Of a stretch of 64,000 bases of DNA, positions 34,913-42,447 are shown in pieces. The notes below the pieces were generated by a model. That model saw nothing but the letters and a program-made list of their open reading frames with translations, made no database searches and was not told where the DNA came from. This DNA comes from CAYSCZ01 sp051155775 (GTDB lineage: Bacteria; Bacteroidota; Bacteroidia; Cytophagales; Cyclobacteriaceae): positions 1 to 64,000 of the forward strand of contig DAXETV010000028.1 of the NCBI GenBank assembly GCA_051155775.1. The letters are read 5' to 3'. The position numbers were made by a program, and so were the translations under genes. Position 1 is the first letter of the stretch. Each line of letters opens with the position of its first letter.

Positions 34913-36215
34913 TTATTTCTTCTCTACCTATACTAACATATTTAAATCCATGCTGCTTCATTTGAGATAAACTAAAAATGTTTCTACCATCTAAAATGAT
35001 GGGATTTTTAAGTTTACGCTTGATCAAATCTAAATCAGGGTTCCTAAATTCGGGCCATTCAGTCATGATCATTAGTGCATCAGCATCATCAAGCGCATCG
35101 TATTCATCTTCGGCATAAAATAGCTTATCTCCGTAAATACCCTTTACATTTTCCATGGCCTCAGGGTCATAACATTTTAAAGCAGCCCCTTTTTCCAACA
35201 GGGCATTGATGTTTTCCAAGGCTGGTGCCTCTCGTATGTCATCCGTATATGGTTTAAATGCTAAACCCCATACAGCAATAGTTTTACCGGAAATATTGCC
35301 AAGATAATCCTCTAATTTTGGGAGTAGCTTTGATTTCTGATCATGGTTGATATCCATTACCGCGTTCAGTATTCGAAAATCATAGTGGACATCAGAAGAT
35401 GATTTTGCTAATGCCTGAACATCTTTCGGGAAACAACTTCCTCCATATCCTATACCGGCAAATAGAAACCGCTTTCCTATTCTTGTGTCGGTACCTACAC
35501 CCCTTCTAACCTGATCCACATCTGCTCCTAACAACTCACACAAATTTGCAATCTCATTCATAAATGTAATCTTAGTGGCTAGAAATGAGTTTGCTGCATA
35601 TTTGGTTAACTCAGCTGATTTGATATCCATAAAAATCACAGGGTTACCCTGCCTCACAAATGGACCATACAATTCCTCCATAACCGCTACGGCACGCTCT
35701 GAATCTGCTCCTATAACAACTCTATCAGGCTTCATAAAATCTTCAACCGCAACACCTTCTCGAAGAAATTCAGGATTTGAAATGACATCAAAATCAACAT
35801 TAGCTTTTTCAGCAATCTTAGCCTTAACTTTATCTGCAGTTCCCACGGGAACAGTACTCTTATCGACAATTATGGTATAATCTTCTAAAAGCGGACCAAG
35901 TTGCTCCGCCACGCTCAAAACATATTGAAGATCCGCAGAACCATTTTCTCCCGGAGGCGTCGGTAAAGCCAGGAAAATAATTTTCGCACCTTTTATGCCT
36001 TCTTCCAGGCTTGTTGTAAAATGCAATCTGTGGTGCTTTATATTTCTTATGAATAAATTCTCTAACCCGGGCTCATAAATTGTTACTTGCCCTGATTTCA
36101 ACTTTTCCACCTTTTTTTCGTCAATATCGACACAGGTGACATCATTGCCTGTTTCAGCGAAACAAGTGCCCGTAACCAGGCCAACATAGCCTGTACCAAC
36201 TACTGATATTTTCAT
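34902..36215 (-). CDS. ugd: UDP-glucose 6-dehydrogenase
   Basis: This 437-residue enzyme oxidises UDP-glucose twice to UDP-glucuronate with NAD+. It has GTGYVGLVTGTCFAE at the start, DKSTVPVGT, NPEFLREG, the helix with Lys near KYAANSFLATKI, and the catalytic Cys in GYGGSCFPKD near residue 258. The C-terminal UDP-binding domain has AFKPYTDDIREAP and DGRNIF. It is the first gene of the minus-strand series and shares a 131-bp spacer with the divergent acyl-CoA dehydrogenase. Confidence 0.95.
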   Translation of the reverse strand: MKISVVGTGYVGLVTGTCFAETGNDVTCVDIDEKKVEKLKSGQVTIYEPGLENLFIRNIKHHRLHFTTSLEEGIKGAKIIFLALPTPPGENGSADLQYVLSVAEQLGPLLEDYTIIVDKSTVPVGTADKVKAKIAEKANVDFDVISNPEFLREGVAVEDFMKPDRVVIGADSERAVAVMEELYGPFVRQGNPVIFMDIKSAELTKYAANSFLATKITFMNEIANLCELLGADVDQVRRGVGTDTRIGKRFLFAGIGYGGSCFPKDVQALAKSSSDVHYDFRILNAVMDINHDQKSKLLPKLEDYLGNISGKTIAVWGLAFKPYTDDIREAPALENINALLEKGAALKCYDPEAMENVKGIYGDKLFYAEDEYDALDDADALMIMTEWPEFRNPDLDLIKRKLKNPIILDGRNIFSLSQMKQHGFKYVSIGREEINGL

Positions 36216-36241
36216 TTTTCGAACGTTTATTTTAAAAACGT

Positions 36242-36249
36242 CAAAACTA
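36242..36249 (-). promoter_or_regulatory. -7 element for the ugd-galE-rfbB operon
   Basis: On the minus strand the site reads TAGTTTTG, an exact TAnnTTTG match, 26 bp before the ugd start. The -33 half is not clear. Confidence 0.45.
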
Positions 36250-36294
36250 ATTAATAAATGTCATCGAAAAAGTAAATTGTACCGTTCCTCGACA

Positions 36295-36321
36295 AAACAA
36301 TGTCTTGTTTAATTAATTAAA
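36295..36321. promoter_or_regulatory. Palindromes upstream of the acyl-CoA dehydrogenase gene
   Basis: A hairpin AAACAA-TGTC-TTGTTT (36295-36310) runs into a perfect palindrome TTTAATTAATTAAA (36308-36321), 25 bp before the gene start. Such sites can be repressor operators. The AT-rich one could arise by chance, and no regulator gene is adjacent. Confidence 0.3.
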
Positions 36322-36346
36322 TTTACCTACACAACATAAACCAAAT

Positions 36347-37510
36347 ATGATTTCAGAAACATTGACAACAGATAAACAAGCCCTCAACGAAAACCTGGAA
36401 ATGATCACCCAGATGGTGAGGGGTTTTGGTGAAAAAGAAATAGAACCCTACAGAAAAGGTTGGGATGATAAACAATATTTTCCTAAAGAACTTTTTGCAA
36501 AGTTTGGAGAACTTGGATTGATGGGGATTCTCGTGCCCGAAGCGTATGGTGGATCCGGTTTTGGGTATCATGAATATGTGAAGGTAATTGAGGAATTAGC
36601 GATTATTGATCCTTCCATAGCCTTATCCCTGGCAGCTCATAATTCGCTATGCACCGGTCATATTTTAAAATTTGGGACTGAAAAACAAAAGAAGTTATGG
36701 CTGCCAAAACTAGCATCAGGGGAATATCTTGGTTCATGGGGTTTGACAGAACCAAATACAGGATCGGATGCTGCAAACATGGAAACGATCGCTGAAGATA
36801 AGGGAGACCACTGGGAAATTAATGGTGCAAAAAACTGGATAACTCATGGAATATCCAGTGACATAACTGTGATTATTGCCCGAACCGGTGATAAGAGAGA
36901 CTCCCGGGGAATGTCCGCATTTGTTATTGAAAGGTCCAATGAAGGGTTTAAAGGCGGCCGTAAAGAAGATAAACTCGGGATGAGGATATCTGAAACAGCA
37001 GAAATGATCTTTGATCAATGTAAAATTCCAAAAGATAACCTTTTGGGTGACGTTGGGGAAGGTTTTATACAATCTTTGAAAGTCCTCGAAGGTGGTAGAA
37101 TATCAATCTCGGCACTAAGCCTGGGAATAGCAAAGGGAGCTTTGCAGGCATCCATAAAATATTCAAAAGAACGAAAGCAATTCGACCAGCCCATCTCTAA
37201 TTTCCAGGGGATCTCTTTTAAATTAGCAGAAATGAAAACAGAGATTGAAGCTGCAGAATTACTTACACAAAGAGCCGCTGAATTAATTAATAATGGTCTT
37301 AAAGTAAATAAAGAAGCAGCTATGGCTAAATATTTTGCTTCTGAAGTGGCGGTAAAAAGTGCCACTGAGGCTGTACAAATTTTTGGAGGATACGGGTATA
37401 CGAAAGATTACCCCGTTGAAAAGTACTACCGCGATTCAAAGTTATGTACCATTGGTGAAGGCACATCGGAAATTCAAAAAATAGTGATCTCAAGAGAATT
37501 ATTAAAGTGA
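36347..37510 (+). CDS. Acyl-CoA dehydrogenase
   Basis: This 387-residue FAD enzyme makes the first double bond in acyl-CoA beta-oxidation or branched-chain amino-acid breakdown. It has the N-terminal helical domain, FAD-binding WGLTEPNTGSDA and NGAKNWITHG, FQGISFKLAEM, FGGYGYTKDYPVEKYYRD, and the catalytic Glu in TIGEGTSEIQ near residue 373. The length and order are those of short/medium-chain members; chain length is not readable. It stands alone, with rpsU 48 bp after it driven by its own promoter. Confidence 0.93.
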   Translation: MISETLTTDKQALNENLEMITQMVRGFGEKEIEPYRKGWDDKQYFPKELFAKFGELGLMGILVPEAYGGSGFGYHEYVKVIEELAIIDPSIALSLAAHNSLCTGHILKFGTEKQKKLWLPKLASGEYLGSWGLTEPNTGSDAANMETIAEDKGDHWEINGAKNWITHGISSDITVIIARTGDKRDSRGMSAFVIERSNEGFKGGRKEDKLGMRISETAEMIFDQCKIPKDNLLGDVGEGFIQSLKVLEGGRISISALSLGIAKGALQASIKYSKERKQFDQPISNFQGISFKLAEMKTEIEAAELLTQRAAELINNGLKVNKEAAMAKYFASEVAVKSATEAVQIFGGYGYTKDYPVEKYYRDSKLCTIGEGTSEIQKIVISRELLK

Positions 37511-37540
37511 TTTGAATAACATGATTTTTTACTAAATTTG
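37511..37540 (+). promoter_or_regulatory. Promoter for rpsU-xerC-hpf
   Basis: TTTG (37511-37514) and TAAATTTG (37533-37540) are separated by 18 bp and match both halves of the Bacteroidota promoter (TTTG ... TAnnTTTG). It begins right after the acyl-CoA dehydrogenase stop and ends 18 bp before rpsU, leaving a leader of roughly 10-13 nt. This is one of the two clearest promoters in the window. Confidence 0.7.
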
Positions 37541-37558
37541 CAGCCCAAATAATAATTT

Positions 37559-37753
37559 ATGATAATAGTAAACGTAAAAGAAAACGAATCTATAGACAAA
37601 GCGCTGAAAAGGTTTAAAAAGAAATTTGAAAAAACCGGCGTTATAAAAGAACTTAGAGAGCGATCATATCATACAAAAAGGTCAGTAAAGCGAAGAAATG
37701 AAATAATCAGGGCTGCTTATCGTCAAAAATTCATAGATAAGGCTAATAATTAA
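37559..37753 (+). CDS. rpsU: 30S ribosomal protein S21
   Basis: This 64-residue very basic protein fits S21, which binds the 30S platform near the anti-Shine-Dalgarno. It begins MIIVNVKENESIDKALKRFK and has the Arg/Lys-rich helix RSYHTKRSVKRRNEI. It heads the conserved rpsU-xerC-hpf order of Bacteroidota. Confidence 0.95.
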   Translation: MIIVNVKENESIDKALKRFKKKFEKTGVIKELRERSYHTKRSVKRRNEIIRAAYRQKFIDKANN

Positions 37754-37805
37754 TCTGGATAAGTATTAATTTTTTATTAAGTTAGTGTTCTTCGCATAGA
37801 AGGAT

Positions 37806-38678
37806 ATGATTGACACTTTCCTGAGATTTCTGGAGTATGAAAAAAGGTATTCTGCACATACCATTACATCGTATAAAAATGATCTAGTCCAAGTAGAAGC
37901 CTATCTAAAGGCTAACTTTCAAACGGAAACATGGGAAGCTTCCTTTACTCAAATCAGGTCCTGGATTGTAGAATTAATCAATCAAAAGCATTCTGCGCGA
38001 TCAATCAACAGAAAAATCGCTTCGTTGAAGTCTTACTTTAAATTTCTGGAAGCAAGGTCTATAATTACCAAAAACCCGGTATATCAATTAAGACCCCTTA
38101 AGACAAGCAAAGATTTACCCTCCTTTATCAAAGAAAATGAGTTGGAAAACCTTTTCTCCAAAGAAATTTTTTCCAATGATTTTGAAGGCTTTCGGGATCA
38201 ATTGATCCTAGATTTATTATATGGCACAGGTATAAGGTTATCAGAACTAATAAACCTGAAGGAAACTGACGTTGACCTGTATAATCAGCAAATAAAAGTT
38301 TTAGGAAAGAGAAATAAGGAAAGGATAATACCCATCAATAAAAAGTTAGAAGGTCAAATCAAAAACTACCGGGTATTTAAAAAAGAAAAACAGTTTCAAA
38401 CAAACTTTTTATTTACTACGGACAGTGGAGATAAGGTTTATCCCGTATTTATTTATAGAAAAGTAAAATACTACCTGGGCATGGTTACAACAAACACAAA
38501 AAAAAGCCCGCACGTGTTAAGACATACCTTTGCAACACATTTATTAAATAAGGGGGCTGATCTTAATGCAGTAAAAGATCTGCTAGGGCACTCTAGTTTG
38601 GCAGCCACACAAGTCTATACACATAACTCAATAGAAAAATTAAAAGCGGTGTTCGATCAGGCACACCCAAAATCATAA
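37806..38678 (+). CDS. xerC: Tyrosine recombinase XerC
   Basis: This 290-residue recombinase resolves chromosome dimers at dif. It has an N-terminal SAM-like DNA-binding domain (1-95) and a catalytic domain with the full set Arg144 (GTGIRLSEL), Lys168, His236 and Arg239 (HVLRHTFATH), His262 (LLGHSSL) and the nucleophile Tyr271. The gene neighbours are housekeeping, with no att site or cargo, so this is the chromosomal enzyme rather than an integrase. It follows rpsU by 52 bp. Confidence 0.93.
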   Translation: MIDTFLRFLEYEKRYSAHTITSYKNDLVQVEAYLKANFQTETWEASFTQIRSWIVELINQKHSARSINRKIASLKSYFKFLEARSIITKNPVYQLRPLKTSKDLPSFIKENELENLFSKEIFSNDFEGFRDQLILDLLYGTGIRLSELINLKETDVDLYNQQIKVLGKRNKERIIPINKKLEGQIKNYRVFKKEKQFQTNFLFTTDSGDKVYPVFIYRKVKYYLGMVTTNTKKSPHVLRHTFATHLLNKGADLNAVKDLLGHSSLAATQVYTHNSIEKLKAVFDQAHPKS

Positions 38679-38704
38679 TATTGTTGAACCTTAAATTTTA
38701 AAAA

Positions 38705-39004
38705 ATGAAGCTACAAATGCACGCTATCCATTTTGATGCCGACAGTAAGCTGGTGGATTTTATCCAAGAGAAAGCAAATAAGCTTGATACATTTTATGAT
38801 CGAATCATTGATGGAGAAGTATTCATGCGGTTAAATCAAGATGCATCGAAAGAAAATAAAATAGTAGAAATAAAACTTAATCTTCCCGGAAGCCAAATCT
38901 TCGCCAAAGAAAAATCCAGGAGCTTTGAAGCTGCTGCTGATGAAGCAATTGAAGGCCTTCGAAGACAATTGAAAAAATTTAAAGAAAAGAAAATGAGGAT
39001 TTAA
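38705..39004 (+). CDS. hpf: Ribosome hibernation promoting factor (short form)
   Basis: This 99-residue protein of the RaiA/HPF family has a beta-alpha-beta fold with Lys-rich surface patches and the usual end EAIEGLRRQLKKFKEKK. The short form lacks the C-terminal dimer domain of long HPF. It would sit in the mRNA and tRNA channel of the 30S subunit in stationary phase. It ends the rpsU-xerC-hpf run. The tRNA-tuf genes that usually come next in Bacteroidota are not here. Confidence 0.9.
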   Translation: MKLQMHAIHFDADSKLVDFIQEKANKLDTFYDRIIDGEVFMRLNQDASKENKIVEIKLNLPGSQIFAKEKSRSFEAAADEAIEGLRRQLKKFKEKKMRI

Positions 39005-39022
39005 ATAGGAAAAAATTATTGT

Positions 39023-39055
39023 CACCCTGATCTCTTTTTAATATAGCTTAGGGTG
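39023..39055 (-). terminator. Hairpin between hpf and cysS
   Basis: CACCCT (39023-39028) pairs with AGGGTG (39050-39055), extended by one A-T and one G-T pair. Read on the minus strand it lies 22 bp after the cysS stop and is followed by ACAATAATTTTTT, so it better fits termination of cysS than of hpf. Confidence 0.4.
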
Positions 39056-39076
39056 GCTCTATCCAATTAACCCAAA

Positions 39077-40564
39077 TTACTCCTCATACGCCCAGTCAAC
39101 ACCTTTTTTGGTATCTTTAACGACCACTCCTATCTCTTTTAAATCTTTCCTGATTTCGTCCACTTTATCATAATCTTTATTTTTCTTCGCTTCAGCATAC
39201 AATAAGAGCAATATTTTTAAGACATCTTCAGGTACAATATTTTGTTCCTCCTTCAATCCCAACACATCTATAGTGAATGTTTTAAAAGTTTGAATCAGTC
39301 GGTCGAATGTGTCACTTCCAATAGTTCCCGGAATAAGCTGACCGGTATTTATGGAATTTATTTTTTTTAATAGATTAAATAAATGGCTGATGGTGGAAGC
39401 AGTATTCACATCATCATTCATTGACCTGTAACAGTTATCACATATTTGTTCAATTTGCTTTTTCATCTTTTCATTTATTTCGTCTCCGGACGAATCATAG
39501 CGCATTTCCCTTATAACTTTCAGACCATTCATTAATTTAAAATAACCCTTTTGCGCGGCTTTCAATGCATCGTTTGAAATATCAAGTGTACTTGAGTAAT
39601 GTGATTGAAGCATAAAAAAGCGAATTGTCATTGGACTATAAGCTTTCTCTAACAATGGATGCTTCCCTGTAATCAATTCTACCGGTAAAAAAGAGTTACC
39701 GAGTGACTTACTCATTTTCTGTCCATTCACTGTCAGCATATTGGTGTGGACCCAGTACCTGGCCGGATCTTTATAATTGGAACCAACTGCCTGGGCGATC
39801 TCACATTCATGATGTGGAAACTTTAAATCCATGCCTCCCCCATGGATATCAAATTGATCCCCAAGATATTTATTACTCATTACCGAACATTCTAAATGCC
39901 AACCGGGAAAACCCTCACTCCATGGTGATTCCCATCGCATTATATGGCTTGATGATGCTTTTTTCCAAAGTGCAAAATCTAAAACATTTCTTTTGTCACT
40001 CTGGCCATCCAGTGCTCTGGTTTGTGAGTATAAATCTTCTATTTTTCTTCCAGAAAGCTTGCCATAATGGTTATCCTTATGATATTTATTAACATCAAAG
40101 TATACTGATCCATTTTTTTCGTACGCATAGCCATTTTCCATTAATTTTTTGACCATATTAATTTGCTCTATAATATGGCCGGTCGCACATGGCTCTATAT
40201 TGGGCGGTATCACATTAAACCATCGCATAACCTCACGGAAACCATAGGTATATTTTTGTGCAATTTCCATTGGTTCAAGGTTTTCAAGTTTTGCCTTTTT
40301 ACCTATCTTATCTTCCCCATCGTCAGAATCATCCTCCAGATGACCTACGTCAGTGATATTTCGAACATATCTAACTTTGTAGCCAATGTGCATCAAGTAT
40401 CTGTAAATAATATCGAAACTTATAAAAGTCCTTACATTTCCTAAATGAACATCATTGTAAACCGTAGGACCACAAACATACATTCCAACGTAAGGTGGGT
40501 TTAATGGCTTGAATACTTCTTTTTCATTGATTAATGTGTTAAATATTTTGAGTGAACCTACCAT
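39077..40564 (-). CDS. cysS: Cysteinyl-tRNA synthetase
   Basis: This 495-residue class I synthetase charges tRNA-Cys. It has the zinc-binding Cys in MYVCGPTVYND, a HIGH-type motif HLGN at 40-43, CSVMS and HHECE as further zinc ligands, and KMSKS at 283-287. The C-terminal anticodon domain ends with acidic residues. It is a stand-alone gene on the strand opposite to its neighbours, inserted where tuf usually follows hpf. Confidence 0.96.
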   Translation of the reverse strand: MVGSLKIFNTLINEKEVFKPLNPPYVGMYVCGPTVYNDVHLGNVRTFISFDIIYRYLMHIGYKVRYVRNITDVGHLEDDSDDGEDKIGKKAKLENLEPMEIAQKYTYGFREVMRWFNVIPPNIEPCATGHIIEQINMVKKLMENGYAYEKNGSVYFDVNKYHKDNHYGKLSGRKIEDLYSQTRALDGQSDKRNVLDFALWKKASSSHIMRWESPWSEGFPGWHLECSVMSNKYLGDQFDIHGGGMDLKFPHHECEIAQAVGSNYKDPARYWVHTNMLTVNGQKMSKSLGNSFLPVELITGKHPLLEKAYSPMTIRFFMLQSHYSSTLDISNDALKAAQKGYFKLMNGLKVIREMRYDSSGDEINEKMKKQIEQICDNCYRSMNDDVNTASTISHLFNLLKKINSINTGQLIPGTIGSDTFDRLIQTFKTFTIDVLGLKEEQNIVPEDVLKILLLLYAEAKKNKDYDKVDEIRKDLKEIGVVVKDTKKGVDWAYEE

Positions 40565-40590
40565 TATATATCATTAAATAAATTAGTTTT

Positions 40591-40598
40591 CAAATTTA
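40591..40598 (-). promoter_or_regulatory. -7 element for cysS
   Basis: On the minus strand the site reads TAAATTTG, an exact TAnnTTTG match, 26 bp before the cysS start. Confidence 0.5.
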
Positions 40599-40664
40599 AA
40601 TCATTAAATTCTATGCGTTCTTTAGTGACGGAAAATTACTGATTGGAGCAGTATCAAAGTATGA

Positions 40665-40696
40665 TTTGCAGTACATTAAAAAAAAATCTAATTTTG
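40665..40696 (+). promoter_or_regulatory. Promoter for rimP-nusA-infB
   Basis: TTTG (40665-40668) and TAATTTTG (40689-40696) are 20 bp apart, matching both halves of the Bacteroidota consensus. Transcription should start near 40702, giving a leader of about 40 nt that contains the hairpin at 40709-40724. Confidence 0.7.
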
Positions 40697-40708
40697 CACT
40701 TGTGGAGA

Positions 40709-40730
40709 GGGGACGCGAGTCCCCTATTTT
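40709..40730 (+). terminator. Leader hairpin with T-run before rimP (attenuator-like)
   Basis: GGGGAC (40709-40714) pairs perfectly with GTCCCC (40719-40724) around a GCGA tetraloop, which is of the very stable GNRA type, and is followed by TATTTTTATG. The stem lies inside the leader of the rimP-nusA-infB message, 18 bp before the rimP start. It can act as a terminator or pause site. NusA, encoded here, acts on such structures, so feedback is possible but inferred. Confidence 0.6.
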
Positions 40731-40741
40731 TATGTTGAATA

Positions 40742-41191
40742 GTGAAAAATATAGAAAGTGACGTAAAAGCAGTTATTGAGGAGGTGCTTCAAAGTAGGGA
40801 TGATTTATTTTTAGTTGATGCATCGCTTCAAGGTAACGGCCCCAATAAAAAGCTTAAAATTCTTATTGATGGTGATTCAGGGGTAACAATAGATGATTGC
40901 GCTGAGGTAAGCAGGAAATTCAGCAAGGCCTTCGATGTGATTAGTCAATTAGAGAACTATCTTTTGGAGGTTTCGTCGGTTGGTGTTGATAGACCACTAT
41001 CAATGCATCGACAATACAAAAAAAATGTTGGTAGGAATATTAGAGTTATTGACATAGAAGATAAAAAGATTGAAGGTACGCTTAGCGCTGTAAGTGAGCA
41101 TGAAATAGTTTTAGAACTAAGTGGATCATCTGACAATAGGATAATTGATATTGAAAATATAAAAAAAGCTAAAGTTTTGATTTCGTTTTAA
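40742..41191 (+). CDS. rimP: Ribosome maturation factor RimP
   Basis: This 149-residue protein matures the 30S subunit. It has an N-terminal alpha/beta domain with KILIDGDSGVTIDDCAEVSRK and a C-terminal SH3-like domain. EVSSVGVDRPL is the family link motif. The start is GTG 40742; the ATG upstream is out of frame and stops after nine codons. nusA begins 2 bp after its stop, the standard gene order. Confidence 0.93.
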   Translation: MKNIESDVKAVIEEVLQSRDDLFLVDASLQGNGPNKKLKILIDGDSGVTIDDCAEVSRKFSKAFDVISQLENYLLEVSSVGVDRPLSMHRQYKKNVGRNIRVIDIEDKKIEGTLSAVSEHEIVLELSGSSDNRIIDIENIKKAKVLISF

Positions 41192-41193
41192 AG

Positions 41194-42432
41194 ATGGATA
41201 ATGGGATTTTAATTGATTCGTTTGCGGATTTTGCCAGTCAGAAAAATGTTGACAGGCCAACGATGATCCGTATTTTAGAGGATGTGTTCAGAACGATGAT
41301 CCGAAAAAAATACAAGCAGGATGATAACTTTGACATTATTATAAATGCAGATAAAGGAGATTTGGAAATCTGGAGATTTAGAGAAATCGTAGATGATAAT
41401 TCTGAGGATATTTGGGATTATGATAAAATAAGTCTTTCAGAAGCCAGAAAAATTGAACCGGATTTTGAGATTGGAGAAGAAGTAGCTGAAGAGATAAAAT
41501 TGGAGGATTTTGGTAGAAGGGCAGTATTGACAGCACGCCAGACCTTGATGCAAAAAATCAGGGACCTGGAAAAAGATATTGTTTTCCAGAAATATAAAGA
41601 TCTGGTTGGTGAAATTATTAACGGTGAAGTTTATCAGGTATTAAGCAGAGAGGTATTAATGATAGATGGCGAAGGTAATGAGTTATCTATCCCTAAACAG
41701 GAACAGATACCAAAAGATCGTTACAGGAAAGGCGATAGTGTTAGGGCCATTGTTCACAGGGTTGAGATGGTTAATGGTAATCCAAAAATCATATTGTCCA
41801 GAACATCACCAATATTCCTGGAGAGACTGTTTGAAAACGAGGTTCCTGAAGTTTATGATGGCCTAATAACCATCAGGAAAGTTGTCAGAGAACCTGGTGA
41901 ACGCGCCAAGGTTGCCGTAGAATCATATGACGATAGGATAGACCCGGTTGGTGCTTGTGTTGGAATGAAAGGAAGCCGGATACATAGCATCGTTAGAGAA
42001 CTTCAGAACGAGAATATCGATGTTATCAATTACACGGATAATTTTGAACTATATATCTCAAGGTCATTAAGCCCGGCAAAAATTAGTAGCATAAAAGTAT
42101 TCAGTGAAGAGAAACGTGTAGCGGTTTATCTTAAACCTGATCAGGTTTCCTTAGCCATAGGAAAAGGAGGTCAGAATATAAAACTTGCCAGCAGACTAGT
42201 CGATATGGAAATTGATGTATTCAGGGAAATGGAAACCTCTGAAGAAGATGTGGATCTGGAAGAATTTGCAGATGAAATTGAAAGCTGGATAATCGATGAA
42301 TTAAAAAGAATAGGGTTGGATACAGCCAAAAGTGTTCTTGCACTCTCAAAGGAAGATCTTTTAAGAAGAAGTGACCTGGAAGAAGAAACCATCGATGAAG
42401 TTAGACAGATATTTAAACAAGAATTCGAATAA
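41194..42432 (+). CDS. nusA: Transcription termination/antitermination factor NusA
   Basis: This 412-residue factor has an N-terminal RNA-polymerase-binding domain (1-125), S1 domain (about 130-200), KH1 with DPVGACVGMKGSRI, KH2 with LAIGKGGQNIKLA, and a short acidic C-terminal helix-hairpin region (about 350-412). It controls pausing, termination and antitermination. It has only part of the repeats found in enterobacterial NusA, as is usual for the phylum. infB starts 15 bp downstream. Confidence 0.96.
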   Translation: MDNGILIDSFADFASQKNVDRPTMIRILEDVFRTMIRKKYKQDDNFDIIINADKGDLEIWRFREIVDDNSEDIWDYDKISLSEARKIEPDFEIGEEVAEEIKLEDFGRRAVLTARQTLMQKIRDLEKDIVFQKYKDLVGEIINGEVYQVLSREVLMIDGEGNELSIPKQEQIPKDRYRKGDSVRAIVHRVEMVNGNPKIILSRTSPIFLERLFENEVPEVYDGLITIRKVVREPGERAKVAVESYDDRIDPVGACVGMKGSRIHSIVRELQNENIDVINYTDNFELYISRSLSPAKISSIKVFSEEKRVAVYLKPDQVSLAIGKGGQNIKLASRLVDMEIDVFREMETSEEDVDLEEFADEIESWIIDELKRIGLDTAKSVLALSKEDLLRRSDLEEETIDEVRQIFKQEFE

Positions 42433-42447
42433 TCGTATAGTCATTAT

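Noticed and set aside
36734..37365. Long minus-strand ORFs (112 and 116 codons) over acyl-CoA dehydrogenase
   Set aside because: They are antisense to a complete enzyme with catalytic motifs and show no family features.
37806..38678. Tyrosine recombinase as a sign of an integrated element
   Set aside because: Its neighbours rpsU and hpf, and the lack of att sites or cargo, identify the chromosomal XerC.
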